DNA from: Planctomycetota bacterium
GTDB lineage: Bacteria > Planctomycetota > Phycisphaerae > WQYP01
Direction: 5' to 3'
DNA length: 11,812 nt
Assembly (NCBI GenBank): GCA_021826605.1
Contig: JAKAZF010000030.1
Coordinates: 1 to 11,812 of the forward strand
Position numbers and translations under genes: made by a program. This document shows, piece after piece, positions 1 through 7,333 of this stretch (positions are counted from its first letter, which is position 1; each line of letters opens with the position of its first letter). The notes under the pieces are model-generated. The model was not told the origin of the DNA. It was given only the letters and a program-made list of their open reading frames with translations, and searched no databases.

Positions 1-1
1 C

Positions 2-91
2 CGGCTTTTGCTGCACAGCGGACACCGGGCAATCCGCCGCCCGGTCAACAAAACCCAAGCCCAGCAAGCCTTGGAAAACCTTAAAAATTGA
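2..91 (+). CDS. possible C-terminal end of an unidentified protein (partial at left edge)
   Basis: A + strand frame is open from the left edge and stops with TGA at 89-91. It would encode about 29 residues, rich in Arg, Gln, Asn and Lys and ending L-E-N-L-K-N. The codons look reasonable for this genome, and the position fits a gene converging on the SDR gene at 222. However, another + frame and two - strand frames are also open through this short stretch, so the assignment is weak. No family is recognised. Bases 92-221, between this stop and the SDR stop, hold no convincing ORF or terminator. Confidence 0.3.
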   Translation, partial: RLLLHSGHRAIRRPVNKTQAQQALENLKN

Positions 92-221
92 ACCGATAGG
101 CGACTGAGCCGCAGTGGCCCAAAGTATTTTCGCAAAATAAAAAGACTTTTACTGGCAATGGGAGTTTTCGAACAGGACTTAGCCTTAACGGTCCACTCGA
201 GATAAAAGGCTCTCTCCTGCG

Positions 222-1205
222 CTATTTGGCCGTAGCAAGCCTGCCTCTCCGATCAGCAATGACATCGGCAATCATGGTGTTGAGATCCGACTGAGGAGAA
301 AATCCTGTCGCAGTTCTCAGCTTTCCGGTATCCGGAACGCGCCGGGGCATATCTTGAAAATTATTATTGAATACCTCGTTATATGGAATCAATTTGATAC
401 TGGACGCACTGCCCGTGATTTCCAGCACGCGCTGCGCCAACGCCAGGATACTGATTTCTTCGGTTCCGCCAATATTATAAACGTCGCCGGCAGCCTCCGG
501 ATGGTCCATCAGCAATGTGATGGCCTGGACGGCATCCAGAATGTGGGTAAATGTTCGAGTCTGCCGGCCATCGCCGTACACCGTTAGCGGTTGATTCTGC
601 AAGGCCTGATCAACGAGGCGCGGCAACACCATGCCGTACGCAGGTGACTGGCGGGGGCCTACGGTATTAAAAAATCGCCCTATCGTCACGGGGAACGCCT
701 GTTTCTGGTGGTAGGCAAGAGCCATAAACTCATCGAGAGCTTTAGAACAGGCATAGGACCAACGACTGACGGACGTGGCCCCGAGGACACAATAATCATT
801 TTCCTTCAGAGGGGCGTGCGTCTGCAGGCCATAAACCTCACTGGTGCTGGCCAGAAAGAGCGGTTTTTCAAAATCTCGACATGCGTTAAGTACCCGCTCG
901 GTTCCCACCACATTGGTCAGGATACTTTCCAGCGGGTTATCAAGAATATATTGCACACCTACCGCCGCAGCTAAATGGACAACATAATGGCAGGTCCCCA
1001 CCAGGCGGGATATCACAGCTTCATCCATGATACTGCCGGGAATAAAGCGTAACTGCCGATTGGAAAAAAGATGTTCAATGTTGGCGCGCGTTCCGGTCGA
1101 TTCGTTATCTAATATGTAAACAGCATGTCCGCGCTTCAGAAGGCTCTCCGCAAGATGCGATCCAATGAATCCCGCCCCGCCGGTTATTAAAATTCTTTGC
1201 GTCAC
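222..1205 (-). CDS. NAD-dependent epimerase/dehydratase, extended SDR (UDP-glucuronate decarboxylase-like)
   Basis: A 327-residue cytoplasmic sugar-nucleotide enzyme of the extended short-chain dehydrogenase/reductase superfamily. The N-terminal Rossmann fold carries the NAD-binding motif G-G-A-G-F-I-G (residues 9-15). The catalytic part has S-T-S-E-V-Y-G (120-126) and the Y-x-x-x-K pair Tyr151/Lys155. The later stretches G-R-F-F-N-T-V-G-P-R and L-T-V-Y-G-D-G-x-Q-T-R-T-F resemble UDP-glucuronate decarboxylases (UDP-xylose synthases) and relatives often labelled UDP-glucose 4-epimerase; substrate cannot be fixed from sequence alone. Length is normal for the family. A longer reading from a TTG at 1238 is possible, but I chose the GTG at 1203-1205: it has a good Shine-Dalgarno and places the Rossmann motif at the usual distance from the N-terminus. 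The gene is divergent from the DUF6807 gene with only 47 bp between starts, so promoters must overlap or lie inside coding sequence. Confidence 0.88.
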   Translation of the reverse strand: MTQRILITGGAGFIGSHLAESLLKRGHAVYILDNESTGTRANIEHLFSNRQLRFIPGSIMDEAVISRLVGTCHYVVHLAAAVGVQYILDNPLESILTNVVGTERVLNACRDFEKPLFLASTSEVYGLQTHAPLKENDYCVLGATSVSRWSYACSKALDEFMALAYHQKQAFPVTIGRFFNTVGPRQSPAYGMVLPRLVDQALQNQPLTVYGDGRQTRTFTHILDAVQAITLLMDHPEAAGDVYNIGGTEEISILALAQRVLEITGSASSIKLIPYNEVFNNNFQDMPRRVPDTGKLRTATGFSPQSDLNTMIADVIADRRGRLATAK

Positions 1206-1211
1206 AATTTT

Positions 1212-1216
1212 TCTCC
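1212..1216 (-). promoter_or_regulatory. ribosome binding site deciding the GTG start of the SDR gene
   Basis: GGAGA on the - strand lies 6 nt upstream of GTG 1205-1203. The alternative TTG at 1238 lacks a comparable site, so this supports the shorter protein. Confidence 0.6.
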
Positions 1217-1252
1217 AGATCAGATTCACACTTGCCAAAAAGCTACTATCGC

Positions 1253-2167
1253 ATGAAAATCAAAAAAATGGAACGTAACGTACAAATTGAGTCTTATCCA
1301 GACGGCTTCGAGGTTCTGATCGGCGGCAAAATCTTTACACGATTTATTGCCCGCAAGTCACTTCCCAAGCCTATTTTCTATCCCCTTTTTACGCCATCGG
1401 GAGTCGCGGTTACCCGCAGCGTACCGGAAATTGATGGCGGAGAGGCGGTCTCTGATCACCCCCACCACCGGGGTTTGTGGTGCGGCCACGGCAGCGTGAA
1501 CGGCTGTGACTTCTGGGAGGAATATAAGCCCGATCACGGAAAAATCCGGACTGAATATGTCTCATATAAAGGTGATGATAAAAAGGGACATATTGATTTG
1601 ACCGCATCTTGGGAAGATGCCGACGGCCTGAACATTCTCAAGGAACACCGTAAATGCGAGGTTTTCGGCCTTGCCGATGCCAATATAATGGACTTCGCGA
1701 TCAGTCTTACCCCCGCTGAGCATTCCGCCGTCACGTTCGGAGACACCAAAGAGGGCGGCTTGGTCGCCGTAAGGTTAGCACCGCTGATGATCGCTGAAAA
1801 GACCGGGCGCATATTCAACGGGGAAGGCCTCAGTTATTCCGCCAAAACCGCCGGCCCTGAAATAACTTGGGGGAAACGGGCGAGTTGGTGTGCCTATTGC
1901 GGCCAAGCCAGCGCCGGAAAATCGGCCACGGTGGCAATTATTCAACGTCCCAGCGGATTTCGTTTTCCGACGTGGTGGCACGTACGGGCGTACGGTTTAT
2001 TTACCGCCAATCCCTTCGGCCAATCATTTTTTGAATCCGATGTAACGCCCCCGCCGCGCGGGGATTTTACTCTTGGCTCGGGAGAGTCGCTTACGACCTC
2101 CTATCGAATTATCGTGGCCGATGGAGATCTGACTTCCGCCCGAATTGCGGAAATTCAACAGATATGA
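1253..2167 (+). CDS. PmoA/DUF6807 family protein
   Basis: A 304-residue protein with the signature of the DUF6807 family (often auto-labelled 'methane oxygenase PmoA'): S-D-H-P-H-H-R-G-L-W at about residues 67-76, followed by G-H-G-S-V-N-G-C-D-F-W (78-88). The clustered His69, His71, His72 and His79 suggest a metal or sugar site. A second conserved-looking patch, F-R-F-P-T-W-W-H-V-R-A-Y-G-L-F-T-A-N-P-F-G, lies in the C-terminal third. The family is common in Planctomycetes and Bacteroidetes, often near carbohydrate-degrading genes; its reaction is not established, and the label does not imply methane oxidation. No signal peptide is visible, so this copy is probably cytoplasmic. The start is uncertain: in-frame TTG 1232, ATG 1253 and ATG 1268 all lack a clear Shine-Dalgarno. 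I chose ATG 1253. The adjacent divergent SDR gene suggests a sugar-related role, which is inference. Confidence 0.82.
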   Translation: MKIKKMERNVQIESYPDGFEVLIGGKIFTRFIARKSLPKPIFYPLFTPSGVAVTRSVPEIDGGEAVSDHPHHRGLWCGHGSVNGCDFWEEYKPDHGKIRTEYVSYKGDDKKGHIDLTASWEDADGLNILKEHRKCEVFGLADANIMDFAISLTPAEHSAVTFGDTKEGGLVAVRLAPLMIAEKTGRIFNGEGLSYSAKTAGPEITWGKRASWCAYCGQASAGKSATVAIIQRPSGFRFPTWWHVRAYGLFTANPFGQSFFESDVTPPPRGDFTLGSGESLTTSYRIIVADGDLTSARIAEIQQI

Positions 2168-2213
2168 AGGACAACCGAAAGGCGATCGTGGGGGAAGTAA
2201 GTTGAGCAGTTTT

Positions 2214-2232
2214 ATTGGGAGATATTCCCAAT
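2214..2232. repeat. perfect inverted repeat ATTGGGA-N5-TCCCAAT
   Basis: Two perfect 7-bp arms, ATTGGGA (2214-2220) and TCCCAAT (2226-2232), are separated by GATAT. It lies 46 bp after the DUF6807 stop and about 30 bp upstream of a TTGACG element. There is no T-run, so it resembles an operator dyad more than a Rho-independent terminator. No binding protein can be named. Confidence 0.5.
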
Positions 2233-2261
2233 CGCCCCGCCTGGCCGCACACGCCGCGGGC

Positions 2262-2289
2262 TTGACGGGCGACAATATCGGTATACCAT
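2262..2289 (+). promoter_or_regulatory. candidate promoter for the permease gene
   Basis: TTGACG (2262-2267) and TACCAT (2284-2289) are spaced 16 bp. The -35 matches the sigma70 consensus at 5 of 6 positions; the -10 is weak (4 of 6). An 8-bp palindrome GGTATACC (2280-2287) overlaps the -10. It lies about 80 bp upstream of the permease ATG in the 204-bp gap after the DUF6807 gene. Confidence 0.3.
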
Positions 2290-2371
2290 CACTTTTTAGT
2301 TCGCTGGGCAAAAGCCTGATATCGGCAGTGGTTTTCGCCGACAGCGGGAGAAATTGGCAGGCCGGAGTATA

Positions 2372-4489
2372 ATGGATCATTCCGTTCGACATAACGAACG
2401 TCCCCGGGAATTAAAGTGGTATCATGCGTCCGCCATATTATATGGCGATTGGGGCACGAGCCGGTTTTACGTTCTCGGTCTGGCGTTCTTTTATTCCCTG
2501 TATCAGAGCTTCTGGTATGTATTAGCTGTTGGGGTGCTGGTCGCGCTGGTGGGCGGGGCGTATATCATTATCTGCCGCTGTTTTCCGGATGGCGGCGGTG
2601 TCTACTCTTCGGCCAAACATCTAAGCCGGCAATTGGCCGTAATTGGTGCGCTGCTGTTATGCGCTGATTATATTGTCACGGCGGCGATGTCGGCATTTGA
2701 CGGCATTCAATACATTGGCGTGCCCAATGACGGCCCTCTGGTGCCAATTTGCGGCATCGTCGCAATCATCTTGATCGGTCTTCTTAATTACTTTGGTTTG
2801 CGGAAAGTGGGCGTTCTGGCGTTGATTGTCGCCATCGCGACTTTTGTGCTGACGTTGGTGATTACCGCTTTCAGTGTACCGCATCTGGCCGAGGGTTGGC
2901 ATCGCATTATGGCCTATGGACAAATCACGGGCCATTTCACGGATAAATGGTTTGCATTTGTCAACGTCGTTCTGGCCCTGTCGGGCGTGGAGGCTGTCGC
3001 CAATATGACCGGGGTGATGGTGCGCCCGGTGAAGCAGACGGCTCGGAAGACCATCCTGCCGGTGCTGGTAGAAGTTGTGGTGCTGAATCTGATACTGGCC
3101 ATCGGTATGTGTGCCTTAAGTCCCACACCCTCAAAACCGGCGGAAAGGTTTACCACCCCCGCTATTGTGTTGCATCATCAGGTGCATCAATTCAAGCGAA
3201 CACATCGTGACTGGAAAAGTCATCCGCAAATGGTGACTGCGGTCACGCGGATGGATAAGAATTTCAGCCGTGAAAATGAGATACAGAACGCGGTTTTGCG
3301 GGTCATGGCCAGTGATTTTGTCGGACGTCCGTTCGGCTGGATATGCGGCATCGTATTTGGATTACTGCTTATTTCCGCCGTCAACACGGCCATTGGCGCC
3401 ATGATGAGTATTCAGTATACGATGTCCCGCGATAATGAATTACCGCGTTTTTTATCCCGGCTCAATGTGTTTGGCGTACCCTGGCTGGCACTGATACCGG
3501 CGGTGATTGTTCCCGTTCTGATTTTGAGTATTTTTCACGACTTAAGCACCTTGGGTGATTTGTACGCCATTGGCGTTGTGGGTGCTATTACCATTAACCT
3601 TTCAAGTGCTGCGATAAACCGGGAACTCAAGCTGCAATCCTGGGAGCGAATTTATCTTGGGGCCGTCGGTGTGATTATGGCCGCCATCGAGATTACTCTG
3701 GCGCTGCAGAAGCATGAGGCGCTGATATTTGCCCTTAGTGTGCTGGCCAGCGGATTACTGGCGCGTTTTTATACCAAACAGTATCCGGGGTTGAGCGTGG
3801 CCGTGCGATCCCGGGTTCTTGTGGTAAGTTCCGTTCTGGCATGTGCCGTCGGCGTGGCCATGCTGAAGCTGGCCCTGCTATTTTTGCATCACCGTCCCGT
3901 TTACGCCGGGTGGTCCTTTGCGGCAGTCGCAATTTTTTTCAGCTTGGCGGTGACGGCCATCTACCAACTGCGATTGTTGGCACCGAAGATCAAGGAATCA
4001 GAGGACGCTAAGATTGAGGCGCAGACATCCCCTGAGCAACTGGCTTTTGGCACCCCCGGAAAAGAATTGGAAATGTCCATGCCCAAGGTGCTCGTGGCCA
4101 CGCGAGGCTCCCCTCGCCTGTTGGATTTTGCGGCACAATATGCCAAGCAATCAGGCGCGATTCTTTTTGTTATTTTCGTGCGTCAGTTGAATCTGGCATT
4201 TGCCGCCGATAGTGAAGGACCGACCCTGGAAGAAGACCCTGATGCCATCGCCACATTCCGCAAAGCGCAGGACGTCTGCACCAAGGCGGAAGTTCCACTG
4301 GTCCCGATTTATGCCGTTTCGCCGGATGTGGCTTACACCATTCTGGATTTTGCGGCCACGTATTCAGTCAATGCGCTGTTGATGGGCGTATCCCGTCGGG
4401 GCACCATGCTGCGGGCCTTGCATGGCGATACCCTAACGGCTGTCGCTGATCAACTGCCCCAGGATATTCCGTTGTTAATTCACGCATAA
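2372..4489 (+). CDS. APC-type permease with C-terminal universal stress protein (UspA-like) domain
   Basis: A 705-residue inner-membrane protein. About 14 hydrophobic segments can be traced between residues 18 and about 540, beginning with an N-terminal block L-Y-G-D-W-G-T-S-R-F-Y-V-L-G typical of amino-acid/polyamine/organocation (APC) transporters. A hydrophilic loop of about 70 residues, rich in His, Lys and Arg, interrupts the helices between segments 7 and 8. Residues 570-705 form a soluble UspA-like domain: it opens M-P-K-V-L-V-A-T-R-G-S and ends with L-L-M-G-V-S-R-R-G-T followed by a second Gly cluster, the usual place for the nucleotide-binding loop, though spacing departs from the classic G-x2-G-x9-G pattern. 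The likely role is uptake or exchange of an amino acid or other organic cation, gated by the Usp domain; the substrate is unknown. ATG 2372 follows GGAG (2364-2367) by 4 nt and is preferred over TTG 2354. Confidence 0.83.
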   Translation: MDHSVRHNERPRELKWYHASAILYGDWGTSRFYVLGLAFFYSLYQSFWYVLAVGVLVALVGGAYIIICRCFPDGGGVYSSAKHLSRQLAVIGALLLCADYIVTAAMSAFDGIQYIGVPNDGPLVPICGIVAIILIGLLNYFGLRKVGVLALIVAIATFVLTLVITAFSVPHLAEGWHRIMAYGQITGHFTDKWFAFVNVVLALSGVEAVANMTGVMVRPVKQTARKTILPVLVEVVVLNLILAIGMCALSPTPSKPAERFTTPAIVLHHQVHQFKRTHRDWKSHPQMVTAVTRMDKNFSRENEIQNAVLRVMASDFVGRPFGWICGIVFGLLLISAVNTAIGAMMSIQYTMSRDNELPRFLSRLNVFGVPWLALIPAVIVPVLILSIFHDLSTLGDLYAIGVVGAITINLSSAAINRELKLQSWERIYLGAVGVIMAAIEITLALQKHEALIFALSVLASGLLARFYTKQYPGLSVAVRSRVLVVSSVLACAVGVAMLKLALLFLHHRPVYAGWSFAAVAIFFSLAVTAIYQLRLLAPKIKESEDAKIEAQTSPEQLAFGTPGKELEMSMPKVLVATRGSPRLLDFAAQYAKQSGAILFVIFVRQLNLAFAADSEGPTLEEDPDAIATFRKAQDVCTKAEVPLVPIYAVSPDVAYTILDFAATYSVNALLMGVSRRGTMLRALHGDTLTAVADQLPQDIPLLIHA

Positions 4490-4495
4490 AATATT

Positions 4496-4545
4496 GAACC
4501 GGTGAACTTGGAAAACGCCGGGTTCAGAGGCTTGTTTTGTTTTTT
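4496..4545 (+). terminator. candidate terminator after the permease gene
   Basis: Arms GAACCGG (4496-4502) and CCGGGTTC (4518-4525) pair with a single bulged G. A T-rich run (TTGTTTTGTTTTTT, 4532-4545) follows after six bases. Separation of stem and T-run and the bulge make it imperfect, but it is well placed, 6 bp after the permease stop and just before the HAD gene. Confidence 0.42.
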
Positions 4546-4560
4546 AAGGCTGTATCACCC

Positions 4561-5187
4561 ATGAATGTAACGATGAAACCCAACTGGCACACCAATCCTC
4601 AGGCAGAACTACCGGCGTATATTCGCGGGTTGATTTTTGATTGCGATGGTACTTTGGTTGACACCATGCCCATGCACTATCGGGCGTGGCAGACGGCATT
4701 GGGTGAAGCCGGGATTCCACTTGCTGAAGATGAATTTTACCGCCTTGCCGGAATGCCAACATTACAAATCGCACAGGCCCTGGCTTTGGAACATAAATCC
4801 AGCATCTCCGGCGAGCATATAACCCATCGCAAGGAAGAAGCATACATTGAGAGTATTCCGGATATTGTCCTGATCCCTGCGGTTGTGGCCATTGCCCGGC
4901 GTGAACATGGCCGCCGGGGGCTTTCGGTAGCCAGCGGTGGAATCCATCGCATTGTGGATCATCAGTTGCGGGCCGCAGGACTGATGGAATTATTTCCGAT
5001 TGTTATTTGCGCTGATGATGTCGAACATGGAAAACCGGCACCCGATTCATTTCTTGCGGCGGCTTTACGCATGGGCCTTAAGCCCGAAGAGTGCATTGTG
5101 TATGAAGACGGGGAACTGGGCTTTCAGGCGGCGGCGGCGGCCGGCATGAGCTGCGTGGATGTGCGACCATGGTATGGAATTAAATAG
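4561..5187 (+). CDS. HAD-superfamily phosphatase/phosphomutase, YqaB/beta-phosphoglucomutase-like
   Basis: A 208-residue cytoplasmic HAD subfamily I hydrolase. Motif I is F-D-C-D-G-T-L-V-D-T with the nucleophile Asp27 and acid/base Asp29. The helical cap follows (about residues 35-95). Motif II is likely V-A-S-G-G (Ser125), motif III Lys158 in E-H-G-K-P-A-P-D-S-F, and motif IV Y-E-D-G-E-L-G with Glu182/Asp183. The ending A-A-A-A-G-M-S-C-V-D-V-R closely resembles E. coli YqaB, which dephosphorylates fructose 1-phosphate and similar sugar phosphates; a beta-phosphoglucomutase activity is the main alternative. ATG 4561 is chosen; a TTG 24 bases upstream and ATG 4573 are in frame, and only a weak AAGG (4546-4549) precedes. 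It may have its own promoter, because a terminator-like hairpin separates it from the permease gene. It converges on the exporter gene with a 10-bp gap and no visible terminator between them. Confidence 0.87.
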   Translation: MNVTMKPNWHTNPQAELPAYIRGLIFDCDGTLVDTMPMHYRAWQTALGEAGIPLAEDEFYRLAGMPTLQIAQALALEHKSSISGEHITHRKEEAYIESIPDIVLIPAVVAIARREHGRRGLSVASGGIHRIVDHQLRAAGLMELFPIVICADDVEHGKPAPDSFLAAALRMGLKPEECIVYEDGELGFQAAAAAGMSCVDVRPWYGIK

Positions 5188-5197
5188 GCCGACAGGC

Positions 5198-6775
5198 TTA
5201 ATGCACCTCCACCGGTTTGCTGCGGTATTTGGGTATTTTCAGAAAAAATACAAAGGGAATGCAGCATAATACCAGCACCGCCATTAGCCGGAAGTTGAAC
5301 ACATACGCCATGACACCGGCTTGTTGACCTAAAGATTGGTAAATCAATCCCAGTGCCTGCTTGTGGGCGGTAACCGCCGGCGCGTGCACAGCGAACATGT
5401 TCTGGATCTGATGGAGCCGGCGGTTAAACACCGGATTCAAGGGTGTGGTGTGGGATACCAGCATGTTCTGGCTGCTTTGACTTTCACGACTAAGCAAAGC
5501 GGTGGTCACAGAAATTCCGAAAGCCCCGCCGATATTCCGCATTAAGTTGTAAATACTTGTAGCATTGCCCATCTGATCGTTTTGCAGGGTTCCCACCGCA
5601 GTGGTCGTCAGGGGTATAAACAACATGCTGGTGGCAAAACCATTAATAATAATAGGCCAGGTCACACTGAACTGACTGATCTGAGGATCCAGGTGTCCCA
5701 AAAGAAAGCTGGAATAGGCCAGAGCCAACAGGGCGCTGATCATCAGAAATCGGTTATCAATAAGATTGGTCAAGCGACCGATGATCAAAATGCCAATCAC
5801 CGAACCCAATCCGCGCGGACTTACCGCCAAACCGCTGTCCAACGCGGAATATCCCATGATTGTCTGAAGAAAAAGCGGCAACAGGGCCGTGGTGGCATAC
5901 AACACAATTCCGACAATGAATATCAGAATTGTACCGATCAGCAGATTACGGTTCTTCAAGACCCGCAAGTTTACCAGAGGGGCGTCACTGGTAAGCTCCC
6001 ACGCGATAAACGCCAGAAAACCGATGATCGCAATGGCCGCCGCCCAGCGAACCCATACGGCACCGAACCAGTCCGCATCCTGCCCTTTATCCAACATGAT
6101 CTGCAGCGCCGCAATCCATACCGAAAGCAGAATAAAGCCGACGGTATCAAGCCTGGTTTTTATGGCATGACGGATATAGGGTGGATCCTCCACGTACGTT
6201 TGCACCATGAGAAATGCCACAATCGCCACGGGGATATTAATATAAAATACCCATCGCCAGGAAAATGAATCGGTAATCCAGCCGCCGAGTGTCGGCCCGA
6301 TCACCGGAGCGCAAATTACGCCAAAGGTGTAAAAAGCCATGGCTTGTCCGCGCTTTTGTACCGGGAAACTTTCCAGCAGAATCGCCTGGGCACTGGGCTG
6401 TAAGGCCCCCCCGCCTGCCCCCTGAATAATCAGAGCAAAAATTAAAAATGGAAAATTGGGCGCTGCGCCCGCCATGACGGAGGCTACCGCAAAAATCGTA
6501 ATGCACGTTAATAAAAACCGCTTGCGTCCAAACGTCCGGCTCAGCCAGCCGGCGGCGGTCAACACCACCGCGTTGGAGATCAGGTAACTGGTCAGTACCC
6601 AGGTGGCGTCATCGGGGGTAATGGACATGCTGCCGGCAATATGCGGTAATGCCACATTGGCAATAGAGGTGTCCAGCACCTCCATAAACGTGCCCAGCAT
6701 CACCGAGACCGCAATCATCCACGGATTGGCCTGCGGCTTCCACAGTGCGTAATCCTGCGACAATGCCGTACTCAC
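5198..6775 (-). CDS. DHA2-family MFS exporter (EmrB/QacA type, 14 TM)
   Basis: A 525-residue inner-membrane proton-driven drug or metabolite exporter. TM1 carries the DHA2 motif L-D-T-S-I-A-N-V-A-L-P (about residues 34-44). The cytoplasmic loop 2-3 motif is G-W-L-S-R-T-F-G-R-K-R-F, and TM5 holds the antiporter motif A-P-V-I-G-P-T-L-G-G-W. Length and hydrophobic profile fit 14 helices, as in EmrB. The usual membrane-fusion partner (EmrA/HlyD) is not in the window. The start is GTG 6775-6773, backed by GGGAG at 6783-6787, 7 nt upstream. It lies 30 bp after the acyl carrier protein gene on the same strand, so it is probably the last gene of the dehydratase-ACP-exporter operon. That context suggests export of a lipid-like or acylated product, or co-regulation with membrane stress, rather than a stand-alone drug pump; this is inference. 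Confidence 0.9.
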   Translation of the reverse strand: MSTALSQDYALWKPQANPWMIAVSVMLGTFMEVLDTSIANVALPHIAGSMSITPDDATWVLTSYLISNAVVLTAAGWLSRTFGRKRFLLTCITIFAVASVMAGAAPNFPFLIFALIIQGAGGGALQPSAQAILLESFPVQKRGQAMAFYTFGVICAPVIGPTLGGWITDSFSWRWVFYINIPVAIVAFLMVQTYVEDPPYIRHAIKTRLDTVGFILLSVWIAALQIMLDKGQDADWFGAVWVRWAAAIAIIGFLAFIAWELTSDAPLVNLRVLKNRNLLIGTILIFIVGIVLYATTALLPLFLQTIMGYSALDSGLAVSPRGLGSVIGILIIGRLTNLIDNRFLMISALLALAYSSFLLGHLDPQISQFSVTWPIIINGFATSMLFIPLTTTAVGTLQNDQMGNATSIYNLMRNIGGAFGISVTTALLSRESQSSQNMLVSHTTPLNPVFNRRLHQIQNMFAVHAPAVTAHKQALGLIYQSLGQQAGVMAYVFNFRLMAVLVLCCIPFVFFLKIPKYRSKPVEVH

Positions 6776-6782
6776 GGAATCG

Positions 6783-6787
6783 CTCCC
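6783..6787 (-). promoter_or_regulatory. ribosome binding site deciding the GTG start of the exporter
   Basis: GGGAG on the - strand sits 7 nt before GTG 6775-6773. It lies inside the 30-bp gap after the ACP stop. Confidence 0.6.
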
Positions 6788-6805
6788 ACAATTTCTTCTG
6801 CCTTT

Positions 6806-7210
6806 TTAAGCCGGGGTGGCGGACAGTTTGTACATGACAAAACGCACCATCGTGTTGACCGTAAATACGTCACGGAATTTACTGATATCCGGATCCTGTT
6901 CAAACGCAGCCATATCCGCTACGGCAAATGGCATGCGCTTTTTAAGCTCGGCAATGCCACCGGCCGTCAGTTTCCCGTTACTGACTAATTCGGGGTTCGT
7001 CAGGAACGACTCAATACTCATATCGCCGGGCTGAATTTTGATTCCGAATGTCTTTTCCAACTGGAACTGAATGTCCAGATAATCAATGGATTCCGCACCG
7101 AGATCCTGCGTGAGTTTGGATTCAGGTTGAACGTCTTCGCTGTCCACCGCCAGTGCGGAAGTCAACACATCACGGACTTTGGCAAAAACTTCTTCTTCGG
7201 TCATCGGCAT
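6806..7210 (-). CDS. acyl carrier protein with C-terminal extension
   Basis: A 134-residue acidic carrier protein. The N-terminal ACP fold has the motif L-T-Q-D-L-G-A-E-S-I-D-Y-L-D; Ser41 is the expected site of 4'-phosphopantetheine attachment, with E-S-I in place of the usual D-S-L. This variant and the extra C-terminal part (about residues 75-134, including A-E-L-K-K-R-M-P-F and F-T-V-N-T-M-V-R-F-V) resemble ACP-like proteins I associate with Planctomycetes; ordinary fatty-acid ACPs are about 80 residues. It should carry an acyl intermediate for the dehydratase encoded upstream. ATG 7210 is preceded by GGGAG (7217-7221) at 6 nt; ATG 7204 is an alternative. It sits 123 bp after the dehydratase gene and 30 bp before the exporter. 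No ketosynthase, ketoreductase or phosphopantetheinyl transferase is visible, so it must work with enzymes encoded elsewhere. Confidence 0.88.
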   Translation of the reverse strand: MPMTEEEVFAKVRDVLTSALAVDSEDVQPESKLTQDLGAESIDYLDIQFQLEKTFGIKIQPGDMSIESFLTNPELVSNGKLTAGGIAELKKRMPFAVADMAAFEQDPDISKFRDVFTVNTMVRFVMYKLSATPA

Positions 7211-7295
7211 GTAATACTCCCGTTATCCTTTGCAGGAAACACGTAAGAAACTAAAATCACGACCCAGCCATCCCCGGCGATAAAAGTCGCACCAT

Positions 7296-7319
7296 TGCCG
7301 CCGGCACGCGCCGGCGGCA
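7296..7319 (-). promoter_or_regulatory. strong GC-rich hairpin between dehydratase and ACP genes
   Basis: A perfect 10-bp stem, TGCCGCCGGC (7296-7305) with GCCGGCGGCA (7310-7319), closes a 4-base loop. On the - strand transcript it lies 14 nt after the dehydratase stop and about 85 nt before the ACP start. No T-run follows directly, only a short TTTT about 10 nt later, so it is a weak terminator at most. It could stabilise or process the transcript, partially attenuate ACP expression, or be a dispersed REP-like repeat. CCATTGCCGCCG, overlapping its left arm (7292-7303), recurs at 7364-7375. Confidence 0.6.
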
Positions 7320-7333
7320 GGTTCAGAGCTCTG

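Noticed and set aside
92..221. Possible terminator or small gene left of the SDR stop.
   Set aside because: Only very short pairings (ACTG/CAGT, AAAAG/CTTTT) are present and no frame is convincing.
2145..2372. A 75-codon + strand frame between the DUF6807 and permease genes, whose TAA overlaps the permease ATG (TAATG).
   Set aside because: It starts with TTG inside the DUF6807 gene without a Shine-Dalgarno, has no recognisable motif, and covers the dyad and promoter-like elements. The stop-start overlap is suggestive but can arise by chance.
5582..6268. A 228-codon + strand frame opposite the exporter gene.
   Set aside because: Its Gln/Arg/His-rich low-quality sequence is the antisense shadow of a membrane-protein gene that has clear DHA2 motifs on the other strand.
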